Source of the DNA: Chloroflexota bacterium
GTDB lineage: Bacteria; Chloroflexota; Limnocylindria; Limnocylindrales; CSP1-4
DNA length: 64,000 bases
Reading direction: 5' to 3'
Assembly (NCBI GenBank): GCA_016191395.1
Contig: JACPOS010000031.1
Span: 1 to 64,000, forward strand
Position numbers and translations under genes: made by a program. Positions 1 through 8,197 of this stretch are shown piece by piece. The notes below the pieces were generated by a model that had not been told where the DNA came from, ran no database searches, and saw only the letters and a program-made list of their open reading frames with translations. Position 1 is the stretch's first letter. Each line of letters starts with the position of its first letter.

Positions 1-88
1 ACGGTACTTCCGGCCAGAGACCATGGCTGCGATCGACGCGGTCATCGACCACGAGGAGGTGACTCCCACCCTGCTCATGGCAAGCTGA
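1..88 (+). CDS. 3' end of an unidentified plus-strand gene (partial)
   Basis: An open frame enters from the left edge and ends at a TGA at 86-88, giving about 28 residues (RYFRPETMAAIDAV... ending LLMAS). The composition looks like coding sequence (mixed polar and hydrophobic residues, G/C-rich third positions), but it is too short to assign to a family. It is convergent with yraN, whose stop lies at 238. It could be chance, since long open frames are common at this G+C content. Confidence 0.35.
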   Translation, partial: RYFRPETMAAIDAVIDHEEVTPTLLMAS

Positions 89-147
89 CGATCAGGCGCC
101 TGGATGACGCCCTGTTACACCACGTCCTGGGACTTGACCGCACCAGG

Positions 148-180
148 GCCAACGTTGGCGCCATGGCGAACGTTGGCGGC
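148..180. repeat. Palindromic, tandemly repeated sequence between convergent genes
   Basis: GCCAACGTTGGC at 148-159 is a perfect 12-bp palindrome. It is followed by the palindrome CGCCATGGCG (159-168) and a second copy of AACGTTGGC at 169-177, so the first ten bases of an 18-bp unit are tandemly repeated. It lies between the end of the partial plus-strand gene and the end of yraN. It could be part of a bidirectional terminator or a protein-binding site; no U-tract is present. Confidence 0.3.
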
Positions 181-237
181 ACGGGATTCGGCGACGCCGG
201 AACGAGCCGGGCTCACGGAACGACCGACCACCCGCGA

Positions 238-612
238 CTACGCGCCGTGGCGGTAGTGGCGCAGCCGACCGCCCGGCTCCACCGCGATCAAGTCGAAGCG
301 CAGCGGCAGGTTCGGGAGTGGCGTGCCACCGCCGAAACGCCCGCGATCGCGCAGCGCAATGCCGGCCTCATGGAGGCGCGCCCGCTTTCGACGGTCCACG
401 GTCTCCTCCGGCAGGCCGTAGTCACGCCTGCCACGCCACCTGACCTCGACGATCACGAGCGCGGGCACCGGTCCCGGATCCACCGCCACGATGTCCAGCT
501 CCGCATGTCCGACGCGGACGTGCGTCGCGAACACCTGCCAGCCGATCCCGGTGAGGTACGCAGCCGCCGCAGCCTCCGCGGCATCGCCGGTCGCCTGGGC
601 CCTGGTCCGCAT
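238..612 (-). CDS. yraN: YraN/UPF0102 family nuclease-fold protein
   Basis: About 124 residues with the family pattern: a GDAAEAAAAAYL helix, then GHAELDIVAVD and VIVEVRWR, the acidic D...E.(K/R) core of the PD-(D/E)xK nuclease fold. Family members are small Holliday-junction-resolvase-like proteins whose cellular role is not well defined. I prefer the start at 612 (MRTRAQATGDAAEA), because the family begins just before this helix; an upstream in-frame ATG at 651 would add 13 residues. Neither start has a clear Shine-Dalgarno. It is the last gene of the minus-strand rplS-rnhB-GT87 group; rnhB-yraN adjacency is common in bacteria. Confidence 0.85.
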   Translation of the reverse strand: MRTRAQATGDAAEAAAAAYLTGIGWQVFATHVRVGHAELDIVAVDPGPVPALVIVEVRWRGRRDYGLPEETVDRRKRARLHEAGIALRDRGRFGGGTPLPNLPLRFDLIAVEPGGRLRHYRHGA

Positions 613-680
613 CCAGCCGAGGGTCGCACCCGGCGCTTGTCCGTGGCGCATCGGCGGCTTATCGGCGGGTGGTCAGTGGC

Positions 681-1658
681 TTACCGCACCCCGCCTGCCG
701 GTCGATGGGCCATGAATGCCGTGGCGGCACGCCCAAGATCACGTCGGACCGTGAGGCCGAACCAGCGCGTGCGGCGTCGGAGCCGATGTACGACGCCGAC
801 CGCGCTGACCTCGGGTGCTCGCAGGAACCGCCCGGCAGGCGCGTCGGCGCCCCAATCCATGAGCGGCGCGATGGCGACGAGGATCGTGGGCGTGTTGATC
901 CAGACGGTCGGCAGCGAGAAGCTCACCGCGACCGGCAGCACCCACCGGCGGTTCGCCCGTGCCCCCCATGCGATCAGCAGCACCACGAGCGGAAGTCGAA
1001 CCCAGACCGGGACGGGCAGGTAGACCCCGGAACCGGGTGTCGGGAACTCCATTCGGGCCAGCATCGCGAACCAGCCGAACCACGCGCCGGGGTTCAGCAG
1101 AAACGAAACCCCGGCAACCGCGAGCGTTGTCCACAGGGCGATCCCGAAGGCGCGCCACTCTCGCCGCACGGCGAACCACAGGAGGCCGATCCCGGGGGTG
1201 AGCTTGGTCACGATCGGCAGGACCCAGATCGCCGGCCATCGGAAGCCGATCACGATGGCCGCCGCCATCAGCAGGTCCGTCTGCCCGATCGCCACGCTCA
1301 TCGTCACCGGCGCGAGGAGCCCGATGAAGAACCCGCGCCAGCCCGCAAGCCAGTACAGCGTGCCCGCGATGAGCGCGGTCCAGACCGCCCCGAACAGCGG
1401 CAGCGGGAGCGCGGTGAGTGGCGAGATCAGGTGGGCGAACGCAGGCGAGTACAGGTAGGCCCCGGAATCGCCCGGCCGGGCGAGCGTGTAGTCCAGCCCG
1501 AACCGCGTCGACCAGTACGCCCACAGGTCGAACAGCCGGTGGTTCCACGGGTACACGTCGAGCAGGCGCGCCGCGACGAAGATGACCACGACGAGCAGGA
1601 AGCCGGACGTCGCGAGGCGCCGGGCCCGGGGGCTTCCCCTCAGGGACAACCTCGACAT
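681..1658 (-). CDS. Polytopic membrane glycosyltransferase, GT87 (DUF2029) type
   Basis: A 325-residue integral membrane protein with about eight or nine hydrophobic helices. The acidic loop after the first helix and the run YLYSPAFAHLISPL followed by GQTDLLMAAAIV and PIVTKLTPGIGLLW are typical of GT87 (DUF2029) polyprenol-phosphate-mannose-dependent mannosyltransferases. Substrate and acceptor cannot be told from sequence; a role in envelope glycolipid or glycan synthesis is inferred. I placed the start at the ATG at 1658, 17 nt after the rnhB stop. A longer open frame upstream reads through rnhB and is a shadow. Confidence 0.75.
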   Translation of the reverse strand: MSRLSLRGSPRARRLATSGFLLVVVIFVAARLLDVYPWNHRLFDLWAYWSTRFGLDYTLARPGDSGAYLYSPAFAHLISPLTALPLPLFGAVWTALIAGTLYWLAGWRGFFIGLLAPVTMSVAIGQTDLLMAAAIVIGFRWPAIWVLPIVTKLTPGIGLLWFAVRREWRAFGIALWTTLAVAGVSFLLNPGAWFGWFAMLARMEFPTPGSGVYLPVPVWVRLPLVVLLIAWGARANRRWVLPVAVSFSLPTVWINTPTILVAIAPLMDWGADAPAGRFLRAPEVSAVGVVHRLRRRTRWFGLTVRRDLGRAATAFMAHRPAGGVR

Positions 1659-1675
1659 GGCAATGCCGGGCCCTG

Positions 1676-2452
1676 TCAGCCGACCGCGACGATGAGGTCG
1701 TCCGTGAAGGCGCCGTCGTCGGCGGGCAGGCCGTGGAGGCCATCGAGTCGATCGAGCTCGCGCACGTCCCGTTCGACGTCGATCGAGGCGACGGCCTCGT
1801 CGAACAGGTCCAGGCTGATCTGGTCGCCCGCGAGCGTGCGCTGCAGCGCGAGGAAGCTGCGCCGATGGAACGGCGTCAGGCCGAGCTTGCGGATCGCATC
1901 GCGGTGCTCGCGCGTGGCATAGCCCTGGTTGCGCTCCCAGCCATAGCCCGGGTAGCGGGCAGCGAGCATGCTCATCATCCGGTCCCGCACGACCTTCGCG
2001 ACGACCGAGGCGCACGCGATCGTGTAGCACTTGGCGTCGCCATCCACGATCGCCGTGTACGGCCCCACCGCCGCCTCGAAGCCAGCGATCCGGTTGCCAT
2101 CCACCAGCACATGATCGTGGCCGCCGAGTCGCGCCACCGCCCGGCGCATGGCGAGGTGGGTCGCGTGATAGATGTTGATCGCGTCGATCTCGCGAACCGA
2201 GGCCGCCCCGAGGCCCACCGCAACCGCGCGACGGCGAATGATCGGGGCGAGGCGCTCACGCTGGGCGGCCGAGAGGGTCTTGGAGTCACGCACGCCCGGG
2301 ATCCGGTGCGCGCCCGGCCGCATGATCACGGCGGCCGCGACCACCGCACCGCACGTCGGGGCGACACCGACCTCGTCGATGCCGACGACGCGAACCGCGC
2401 CGTCACGCCAATGCGTGCGCTCGTATCGAAGGGTTGGGACTCGCGACGCCAT
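1676..2452 (-). CDS. rnhB: Ribonuclease HII with altered GRG motif
   Basis: 258 residues. RNase HII cleaves RNA in RNA-DNA hybrids and starts removal of misincorporated ribonucleotides. Catalytic acids are visible: D26 and E27 in GIDE, D118 in VLVDGN and D157 in VAKVVRD, plus the DSKTL segment at 56-60. The usual GIDE(A/V)GRGP motif reads GIDEVGVAP here, so the Gly-Arg-Gly that contacts the 2'-OH of the RNA-DNA junction is Gly-Val-Ala (29-31). The rest of the fold looks intact, so this is not simple decay. About 35 C-terminal residues beyond the core are acidic. It lies 81 nt downstream of rplS, as in many bacteria. Confidence 0.9.
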   Translation of the reverse strand: MASRVPTLRYERTHWRDGAVRVVGIDEVGVAPTCGAVVAAAVIMRPGAHRIPGVRDSKTLSAAQRERLAPIIRRRAVAVGLGAASVREIDAINIYHATHLAMRRAVARLGGHDHVLVDGNRIAGFEAAVGPYTAIVDGDAKCYTIACASVVAKVVRDRMMSMLAARYPGYGWERNQGYATREHRDAIRKLGLTPFHRRSFLALQRTLAGDQISLDLFDEAVASIDVERDVRELDRLDGLHGLPADDGAFTDDLIVAVG

Positions 2453-2499
2453 GGTCGCGGTCAGGGTACGCCGGGAGGCTGGATCCGGGAACGGGCCGA

Positions 2500-2514
2500 A
2501 CCGCCCGAAGCGGT
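2500..2514 (-). terminator. Small hairpin between rplS and rnhB
   Basis: ACCGC / GCGGT (5 bp, 5-nt loop) lies just downstream of the rplS stop. There is no U-tract, so at best it is an mRNA 3'-end or processing structure rather than a strong terminator. Confidence 0.2.
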
Positions 2515-2533
2515 GGGCCGGGCCTGGACCGGG

Positions 2534-2884
2534 CTATGCCCGGGTGCGGCGTTCCCGCAGCGTCGCGGCCTTGCCCACACGCTTGCGCAGGAAGTAGAGC
2601 TGGGCGCGGCGCACGCGGCCGTGGCGGACGACCTCGATCTTCTCGACGCGCGGGCTGTTGACCATGAAGGTGCGCTCCACGCCCACGCCGCTCGCGATCT
2701 TGCGAACGGTGATGGAGCGGGCGATCCCGCCGCCCTTCAGCTTCATCACGGTGCCTTCGAAGACCTGGATGCGCTCCTTGCCGCCCTCGACGACGCGCGC
2801 GGAGACCTTGACGGTGTCGCCCGAGGCGAGCTCCGGGAGGTCGGTGCGGATCTGGTCGGCGACGATCTCGTCGAGCACGTTCAC
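2534..2884 (-). CDS. rplS: 50S ribosomal protein L19
   Basis: 116 residues, normal for bacterial L19, matching the family along its length: N-terminal helix [13 protein letters not shown], the [24 protein letters not shown] beta-barrel region and the C-terminal [11 protein letters not shown] segment. L19 sits at the 30S-50S interface. It follows trmD by a 118-nt gap that holds a candidate promoter, so it may be transcribed both from the rpsP operon and on its own. Confidence 0.97.
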   Translation of the reverse strand: MNVLDEIVADQIRTDLPELASGDTVKVSARVVEGGKERIQVFEGTVMKLKGGGIARSITVRKIASGVGVERTFMVNSPRVEKIEVVRHGRVRRAQLYFLRKRVGKAATLRERRTRA

Positions 2885-2969
2885 GGTGGTCAGTTCCCTG
2901 CAGTTCGCGACGCGCGACGGCGTCGGTGAGTGTCCGGTAGGAGATCGGCTGGTCGGCCGACGGCGGCGA

Positions 2970-2978
2970 AGGATACCA
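2970..2978 (-). promoter_or_regulatory. Candidate extended -10 promoter for rplS
   Basis: Read on the minus strand this is TGG-TATCCT, an extended -10 element in the trmD-rplS gap. It predicts a start near 2963 and a leader of about 80 nt before rplS. No convincing -35 is visible. Confidence 0.4.
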
Positions 2979-3002
2979 CGGAGCCCGTGGGACGCCCGGG
3001 CC

Positions 3003-3677
3003 TCATGGCTTCGGCGGCAGGAGGTCCGGCCGGCGCGCCCGGGTGCGTGCGACCGCCTGCTCGTGTCGCCACGTGCGCACGGCCTCGTGGTTGCCGCTCA
3101 CGAGGATGTCCGGCACGGCGCGGCCGCGAAACTCGGCGGGCCGGGTGTACTGCGGGTACTCCAGGAGGCCCGCGCTGAACGATTCCTCGATCGTCGACGC
3201 ATCGTCGATGGCCCCCGGCAGCAGCCGCGTGACCGCGTCGACGACGACGAGTGCGGCCGGCTCGCCACCGGTCAGCACGTAGTCCCCGATCGACAGCTCC
3301 ATGTCCACGAGATCACGAATCCGATCGTCGATGCCCTCGTAGCGCGGGCAGATGAGGATCAGGTGGGTGCGGCGTGCAAGCTCCGCGGCCAGCGCCTGAT
3401 CGAATACGTCCCCGCCCGCGTCGAGCAGGATCGCGGTGGAATCGGGCCGGCGCAGCGCGTCCAGGGCGTCGGCGACCGGCTCCGGCCGAAGGACCATGCC
3501 CGCTCCCCCGCCGTACGGCGCGTCGTCGACGCTCCGGTGGCGGCCGATCCCCCACTGGCGCAGGTCATGGACGCGAATCTGCACGAGCCCCCGCTCCTGC
3601 GTCCGGCCCGGAATGCTCTCCGCCAACGGTCCTTCCACCATGGCCGGGAACAGGCAGACGACGTCGATCTCGAGCAT
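3003..3677 (-). CDS. trmD: tRNA (guanine-37-N1)-methyltransferase
   Basis: 224 residues. TrmD methylates G37 next to the anticodon using S-adenosylmethionine and prevents +1 frameshifting. Diagnostic parts are the N-terminal [34 protein letters not shown], the trefoil-knot SAM site ([13 protein letters not shown], then [21 protein letters not shown]) and the C-terminal YTRPAEFRG. Its ATG overlaps the rimM stop by one base (TGATG), so the two are probably translationally coupled. The C-terminus is slightly shorter than in most orthologues. Confidence 0.97.
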   Translation of the reverse strand: MLEIDVVCLFPAMVEGPLAESIPGRTQERGLVQIRVHDLRQWGIGRHRSVDDAPYGGGAGMVLRPEPVADALDALRRPDSTAILLDAGGDVFDQALAAELARRTHLILICPRYEGIDDRIRDLVDMELSIGDYVLTGGEPAALVVVDAVTRLLPGAIDDASTIEESFSAGLLEYPQYTRPAEFRGRAVPDILVSGNHEAVRTWRHEQAVARTRARRPDLLPPKP

Positions 3678-4363
3678 CAGGTGCTCGCGGGTCCGCCCGG
3701 TTCGCCCGGTCCGGCCGGGCTGTCGGTCCCCCGCCCGCCTGCCGCGGCGTCCTTCGCGCCCTTGCCGTGGCGCGACCAGCGATGGCGACGACGCGGCTTC
3801 GACGCGCCCGCGGCCGCACCCCCACCTCCGGGGCCGTCAACGGGGGCGCCACCGAGGTCCAGGACGCCCTCGTCGACCACGATCTCGTGGCGCTCCGGCG
3901 CGAACGTCGTGATCACGTCCCGGACCGCGGGCATGTCGAACTCGCCGGCCGGGCCACCGCGCACGACATATACCTCGTTCTCGCCGGCGCGATACACGTC
4001 GGCGACGGTACCGAGCACGGCCCCGGTCGAGTCGCGGACCGTCGACCCGATCACCTCGTGCCAGTAGGCCGCCCCGGCGTCCAGGTCTGCCGAGCGATCC
4101 ACCTCGACCTCGAGGTAGGCGTCGCGCAGCCGCTCCGACGCGGCGCGATCCGGCACCTCCCGGAACAGGAGGCGCCAACCCGGACCGTCCTCGACGGGCT
4201 GGGCGGCATTGATCGTCAGCGGCCGCGCGTCGCCCTCCACGTGGAGGACGGAGCCGGCGGCGAATCTCGCCTCCGGCCTGTCGGTCAGGACCTCGACGCG
4301 CACGGCGCCGTTGAGGCCGTGCAGGCCCCGGACCTGGGCGACGACGAGGCGCGTGAGCGCCAT
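3677..4363 (-). CDS. rimM: 16S rRNA processing protein RimM with basic C-terminal tail
   Basis: 228 residues, longer than the usual 165-180. Residues about 5-85 form the RimM N domain (VVAQVRGLHGLNGAVRVEVLTD) and about 95-165 the PRC-barrel domain (AYWHEVIGSTV...VADVYRAGENEVYVV...RDVITTFAPERHEIVV). RimM assists 30S head assembly around S19. The last 55 or so residues are low-complexity Gly/Ala/Pro with a basic cluster (KPRRRHRWSRHGKGAK) and look disordered, perhaps RNA-binding. It lies in the order rpsP-khpA-rimM-trmD-rplS. Confidence 0.95.
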   Translation of the reverse strand: MALTRLVVAQVRGLHGLNGAVRVEVLTDRPEARFAAGSVLHVEGDARPLTINAAQPVEDGPGWRLLFREVPDRAASERLRDAYLEVEVDRSADLDAGAAYWHEVIGSTVRDSTGAVLGTVADVYRAGENEVYVVRGGPAGEFDMPAVRDVITTFAPERHEIVVDEGVLDLGGAPVDGPGGGGAAAGASKPRRRHRWSRHGKGAKDAAAGGRGTDSPAGPGEPGGPAST

Positions 4364-4380
4364 GGCCGGGCTCGCGTCGC

Positions 4381-4614
4381 TCAGACGATCTCCAGCTGGA
4401 CCGAGCTGCCCTCGCGGGCGGCGGTCACCTTGAGCAGCGTGCGAAGCGCCTTCGCGACACTGCCGTTGCGCCCGATGACCTTGCCCATGTCGTCCTCGGC
4501 GACGTGCAGCTCGATCACGGTGCCCTCCTCGTCCTCGACCTGGGTGACCTGCACGGCCTCCGGGTCGTCGACGAGTGACTTGGCGACGTACTCCACGAGA
4601 TCCTTGGCGCTCAT
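4381..4614 (-). CDS. khpA: KH-domain RNA-binding protein KhpA
   Basis: 77 residues forming one KH domain; the GxxG RNA-binding loop is GRNG in [20 protein letters not shown]. KhpA proteins bind mRNAs and sRNAs, and in some Gram-positives they pair with KhpB/Jag in cell-division control. I set the start at 4614 ([10 protein letters not shown]) because its ATG overlaps the rpsP stop in an ATGA junction; the longer open frame to 4704 only reads rpsP out of frame. Confidence 0.93.
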   Translation of the reverse strand: MSAKDLVEYVAKSLVDDPEAVQVTQVEDEEGTVIELHVAEDDMGKVIGRNGSVAKALRTLLKVTAAREGSSVQLEIV

Positions 4615-4877
4615 CGACCGGTCCCCTTCTCCGCCGGCAGGACGCCGGCGGCGCGGAGCAGCCGGGCCACGGTGTCCGAGGGCAGGGCGCCCTTGGCCAT
4701 CCACGCCTTCACCTTATCGGCGTCGACGACGAACTCGACCGGCTCGGTCCGCGGGTTGTAGTGCCCGAGGGTCTCGATGGAGCGGCTGTCACGAGCGCTC
4801 CGGGAATCGGCAACGACCACGCGGTAGCTGGGCTGCTTCGTCGCGCCCACGCGGGTCAGTCGAATGCGAACGGCCAT
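4611..4877 (-). CDS. rpsP: 30S ribosomal protein S16
   Basis: 88 residues with the canonical N-terminus [20 protein letters not shown] and the later ETLGHYNP motif. S16 binds 16S rRNA in the lower body of the small subunit. It heads the rpsP-khpA-rimM-trmD group; the stop overlaps khpA by 4 nt. A purine-rich GAGGAGGAG lies just upstream of its ATG. Confidence 0.97.
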   Translation of the reverse strand: MAVRIRLTRVGATKQPSYRVVVADSRSARDSRSIETLGHYNPRTEPVEFVVDADKVKAWMAKGALPSDTVARLLRAAGVLPAEKGTGR

Positions 4878-4901
4878 GTACTCCTCCTCGTTTCTGGGTG
4901 A

Positions 4902-6749
4902 CTACTTCTGGGTGACGGTGATGACCATGCGTGACCGATTGCCGGCCGCGTCGCTGGTTGCCTGGAGCAGGAAGCCCTCGAACGGCTCGACGTAGGGCGC
5001 CGCGTCCTTCTGGTACGTGGCGAGCTGGTCGGCCGTCAGGAAGCCCTTGAGCAGGTTGATGCTCGCGCCGACGCCAACGTAGATGGTCGTCCGCGCATTT
5101 GCGATGCCACGTGTGCCCGCGTGCTTGAAGGCCGCATCGTCGGCGAGGCTGTTCCCGGCCGCCGTGTTGAGGATCGCCGTCATGGCGCCCTCGCCGGAGG
5201 TCACGAGCAGGACCTTGCCGCGCGCCGCGATGGAGAACGAGATCGGACCGCTGGGCAGGCTGGTCATGCCCGGCACCGTCCCCTGCGGGACGAGCTTGCC
5301 CAGGTCGCTGATCGTCACCGTGGTCACGGCGACGCCGTTGACCGTTGCGTCCTTGACCGTGATCCCGCTGCTCGGGCCCATGAGCGCCAGCAGCGTCTTC
5401 AGGGATGCGACGCGTGACGTCACGGCCGCCTCGTCCCTTGCGACGAGCAGGACCGCGGCATCGGGCACCGTGCCGTGCGTCGACACGGCCACGCCCGCGT
5501 CGTCCACCCAGCTGACGAGCTCGCCCGCCCCGCCGAGGCCGTCGAGCGCATTGAGCGCATTCGCGACATCAGGGATCGTGCGCAGCTGGATGAGCAGGTT
5601 CTGGAGGGAGACGCCGGCGCCCTGCGCCTCGACGAACACGAGGGTGTCGCCGGGCACCATGGGTGCGAGGACGCTCGCGTGGACGCCCGGGACGGGCAGC
5701 AGCGAGGGTCCGCCCGTCGCGGCCGGCACCGGCGCGGCCACGTAGTCCACGACGAACGCATCGTCCTCGGCGCGAACCCCGGCCATGAGCCAGCTCGGCA
5801 GGCCGCCGATCACGTTCTCCAGCCCGGCGACCGGCAGGCTCGAGGGCGTTGGCATCAGCTTGGTCAGCGAGGCGCCGTTCATGTACAGCGTCGCGAGCCG
5901 GTCGCCGCCGAGCGCGGTCCGGGCAGCCTTGTACTCGGCGCTCCTGTCCATGCCGCTCCCGGCGGCCTTTGCGTCGATCGCCTTCCTGACGGTCGCCGGA
6001 TCGCCGAGCAGCGCCTGGCGCCCGTCGATGACGCAGCCCATCGCACCGTCGGCCGACAGGACCAGGTCGAGCGCCCTGTAGGTCTCGTGCTTGACCGTCT
6101 GGTCCTTGAACACGGTGGCACAGGCGACCGCACCGTTCGTCGTGGCCGAGATCACGGTGTCCTTGAGGCCCTCGCCGGCGACGTTGTCGCTCGGGTTGAG
6201 CGCGGCGATGAACAAGGGGCCGTTGACCCATGGCTTCAGGTCCGTCGTGTAGCTCGCCTTGCCCTGGCTGGCAGACGAGACGAACTTCGCGAGGGCCTCA
6301 TCGAGCTTGGCGGTCAGCGTGGACTGGTCGGCGAAGCCGGGAAAATGCGCCAGGAGGTTGCCGACGCGCTGCAGCTGGTCGCCGGGCAGGTCCAGGCGGA
6401 TCTCCGCGACGACCGCGGCGTCCCCGGGAACGTACTGCAGGGCTGAAGGTACGGCCTGCTGGCCGAAGAGCAGCACGGCCCCGATCGTGAGCGCAATCGC
6501 GAGGCCCGCGACGACGCCCGCGATCGCCCAGCGGGTTCGGTTGCCGCCCGCGGCGCCCGGAGCGGCGACGGGAGCCGCCGCGGCCATCGGAGCGCCCATC
6601 GCCACTGGAGCGACGTCGCCAGTGGCCCCTGGTGCGGCCGCCGGCTCCGCCGCGGGCGGCGGCGGAGGCGCGGGGGACTGCTCCGTCGCCGGGGCATCCA
6701 TCGGTGGTTCGCTCGGGGTGTCGATCGGTCTCGTGGGGTCGTCGCTCAT
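4902..6749 (-). CDS. DUF3352-type membrane-anchored protein of unknown function
   Basis: About 615 residues. A Pro/Ala-rich, probably disordered cytoplasmic segment (first 75 residues) leads to one transmembrane helix (WAIAGVVAGLAIALTIGAVLLF), then a large extracytoplasmic region matching DUF3352 (PSALQYVPGDAAVVAEIRLD, later GDTLVFVEAQG and VLLVTSGEGAM). No enzymatic motif is recognised. The start at 6749 (MSDDPTRP) has GAGGAG four bases upstream; a GTG at 6761 is less likely. It lies 8 nt after ffh and 24 nt before rpsP, splitting the common ffh-rpsP pair, so co-expression with the SRP and ribosome genes is expected. Confidence 0.75.
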   Translation of the reverse strand: MSDDPTRPIDTPSEPPMDAPATEQSPAPPPPPAAEPAAAPGATGDVAPVAMGAPMAAAAPVAAPGAAGGNRTRWAIAGVVAGLAIALTIGAVLLFGQQAVPSALQYVPGDAAVVAEIRLDLPGDQLQRVGNLLAHFPGFADQSTLTAKLDEALAKFVSSASQGKASYTTDLKPWVNGPLFIAALNPSDNVAGEGLKDTVISATTNGAVACATVFKDQTVKHETYRALDLVLSADGAMGCVIDGRQALLGDPATVRKAIDAKAAGSGMDRSAEYKAARTALGGDRLATLYMNGASLTKLMPTPSSLPVAGLENVIGGLPSWLMAGVRAEDDAFVVDYVAAPVPAATGGPSLLPVPGVHASVLAPMVPGDTLVFVEAQGAGVSLQNLLIQLRTIPDVANALNALDGLGGAGELVSWVDDAGVAVSTHGTVPDAAVLLVARDEAAVTSRVASLKTLLALMGPSSGITVKDATVNGVAVTTVTISDLGKLVPQGTVPGMTSLPSGPISFSIAARGKVLLVTSGEGAMTAILNTAAGNSLADDAAFKHAGTRGIANARTTIYVGVGASINLLKGFLTADQLATYQKDAAPYVEPFEGFLLQATSDAAGNRSRMVITVTQK

Positions 6750-6757
6750 GTCACTCC

Positions 6758-8092
6758 TCACCGCCGCCCGACGGGCAGGCCACCGAGCAGGCCGCGCCCG
6801 CGGCCACCCGCGAGCTGCTTCATCACGCGTTGCATCTCCGAGAACTGCTTGATCAGGCGATTGACGTCGGTCAGGGAGGTGCCGGAGCCCGTGGCGATCC
6901 GGCGCCGTCGCGAGCCGGTCAGGATCCCGGGGTCACGCCGCTCGCGCGTCGTCATGGACCGGATGATCGCCTCGGTTCGCCTGAGCTCGCCGCCGTCGAC
7001 GGCATCCTGGGCGTGCTTCGCCATGTCACCCATGCCCGGGACCATGGACATCAGCTGGCCGATGGGGCCCATCTTCTGGACCTGCTGGAGCTGGTCCAGG
7101 AAGTCCTGGAGCGTGAACTCCGCCTTGCGGAGCTTCTCCTCCATGCGCCTGGCCTGGTCCGCGTCGACGTGCTCCTGGGCCCGCTCGACGAGGGTGAGGA
7201 CGTCGCCCATGCCCAGGATCCGGCCGGCGAGGCGGTCTGGGTGGAACACCTCCAGCGCGTCGGTCTTCTCGCCCGTCCCGAGGAACTTCACGCCCACGCC
7301 GGTGACCGTCGCGATCGACAGCGCTGCGCCGCCTCGGGCGTCACCGTCGATCTTGGTCAGGATGAGGCCGGTGACCGGTACCGCGGCCGCGAATGCCTGG
7401 GCCACGCCCACGGCCTCCTGGCCGGTCATCGCGTCGATGACGAGGAGCGTCTCCACCGGGTGCATCGCCTTGTTGAGCTCGGCGATCTCGGCCATCAGGG
7501 CGTCGTCGATGCTGAGCCGGCCCGCGGTGTCGAGGATGATCGTGTCGCGGGTCAGCCGGTGTGCCGTCTCGAGCGCGCCCTTCGCGATGTCGACGGTCTT
7601 CGTGCCCGCGGGCGCCCGATGGACAGGGACGTCGATCGCCCGGCCGAGCGTCTCCAGCTGGTCCGCGGCGGCGGGCCGGTATGGGTCCGCGGCCACCATG
7701 AGCGGCCGCCTGCCGAGCTTGACGATGTGACGTGCCAGTTTCGCGGCCGTCGTCGTCTTGCCCGAGCCCTGCAGGCCGACCAGTGCGATCACGGCCGGGT
7801 TGCCATGCAGTCGGAACGTTCGATCACCTGCCGAGAGCAGCTCCACGAGCTCGTCGTGCACGATCTTCACGATCTGCTGGCCGGCACTCAGGCTGGACAG
7901 GATCTCCGCGCCGACCGCCTTCTCGCGAATGCGGCCGACGACATCCTTGACGACCTTGAAGTTGACGTCCGCCTCGAGGAGGGCGAGCCGGATCTCGCGC
8001 GCGGCGGCCTCCACGTCCGCCTCGCTGACCCGGCCGCGGCCGGTCAGATTGGCGAGCGTCTTGCGCAGTCGATCGCTGAGGGTGTCGAACAC
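6758..8092 (-). CDS. ffh: Signal recognition particle GTPase Ffh
   Basis: 444 residues, normal for Ffh. It contains the N domain (MFDTLSDRLRKTLANL...), the G domain with P-loop GLQGSGKTTT near residue 106, DTAGR and TKIDGDARGG, and the Met-rich M domain (KMGPIGQLMSMVPGMGD ... SGTSLTDVNRLIKQF) that binds SRP RNA and signal sequences. Ffh captures nascent signal-anchor proteins and docks with FtsY, which is encoded just upstream beyond one lipoprotein gene. Confidence 0.97.
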   Translation of the reverse strand: MFDTLSDRLRKTLANLTGRGRVSEADVEAAAREIRLALLEADVNFKVVKDVVGRIREKAVGAEILSSLSAGQQIVKIVHDELVELLSAGDRTFRLHGNPAVIALVGLQGSGKTTTAAKLARHIVKLGRRPLMVAADPYRPAAADQLETLGRAIDVPVHRAPAGTKTVDIAKGALETAHRLTRDTIILDTAGRLSIDDALMAEIAELNKAMHPVETLLVIDAMTGQEAVGVAQAFAAAVPVTGLILTKIDGDARGGAALSIATVTGVGVKFLGTGEKTDALEVFHPDRLAGRILGMGDVLTLVERAQEHVDADQARRMEEKLRKAEFTLQDFLDQLQQVQKMGPIGQLMSMVPGMGDMAKHAQDAVDGGELRRTEAIIRSMTTRERRDPGILTGSRRRRIATGSGTSLTDVNRLIKQFSEMQRVMKQLAGGRGRGLLGGLPVGRR

Positions 8093-8185
8093 GAGGTCGC
8101 ACGGACTCCGAAGATGGACCCAGGGGTCGCAGGCGCGGCGGTGGCCGCGGGTCGAGCACGCGGGTTCTGGCGCGCCGACGGGCCG

Positions 8186-8191
8186 AGTGTA
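8186..8191 (-). promoter_or_regulatory. Possible -10 element upstream of ffh
   Basis: TACACT on the minus strand in the 105-nt gap between the lipoprotein gene and ffh. It would give a leader of about 87 nt. There is no extended-TG and no clear -35. Confidence 0.2.
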
Positions 8192-8197
8192 GCCCGG

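Noticed and set aside
681-2030. An open frame extending the GT87 gene upstream through rnhB
   Set aside because: Residues upstream of the ATG at 1658 are an out-of-frame reading of the RNase HII gene.
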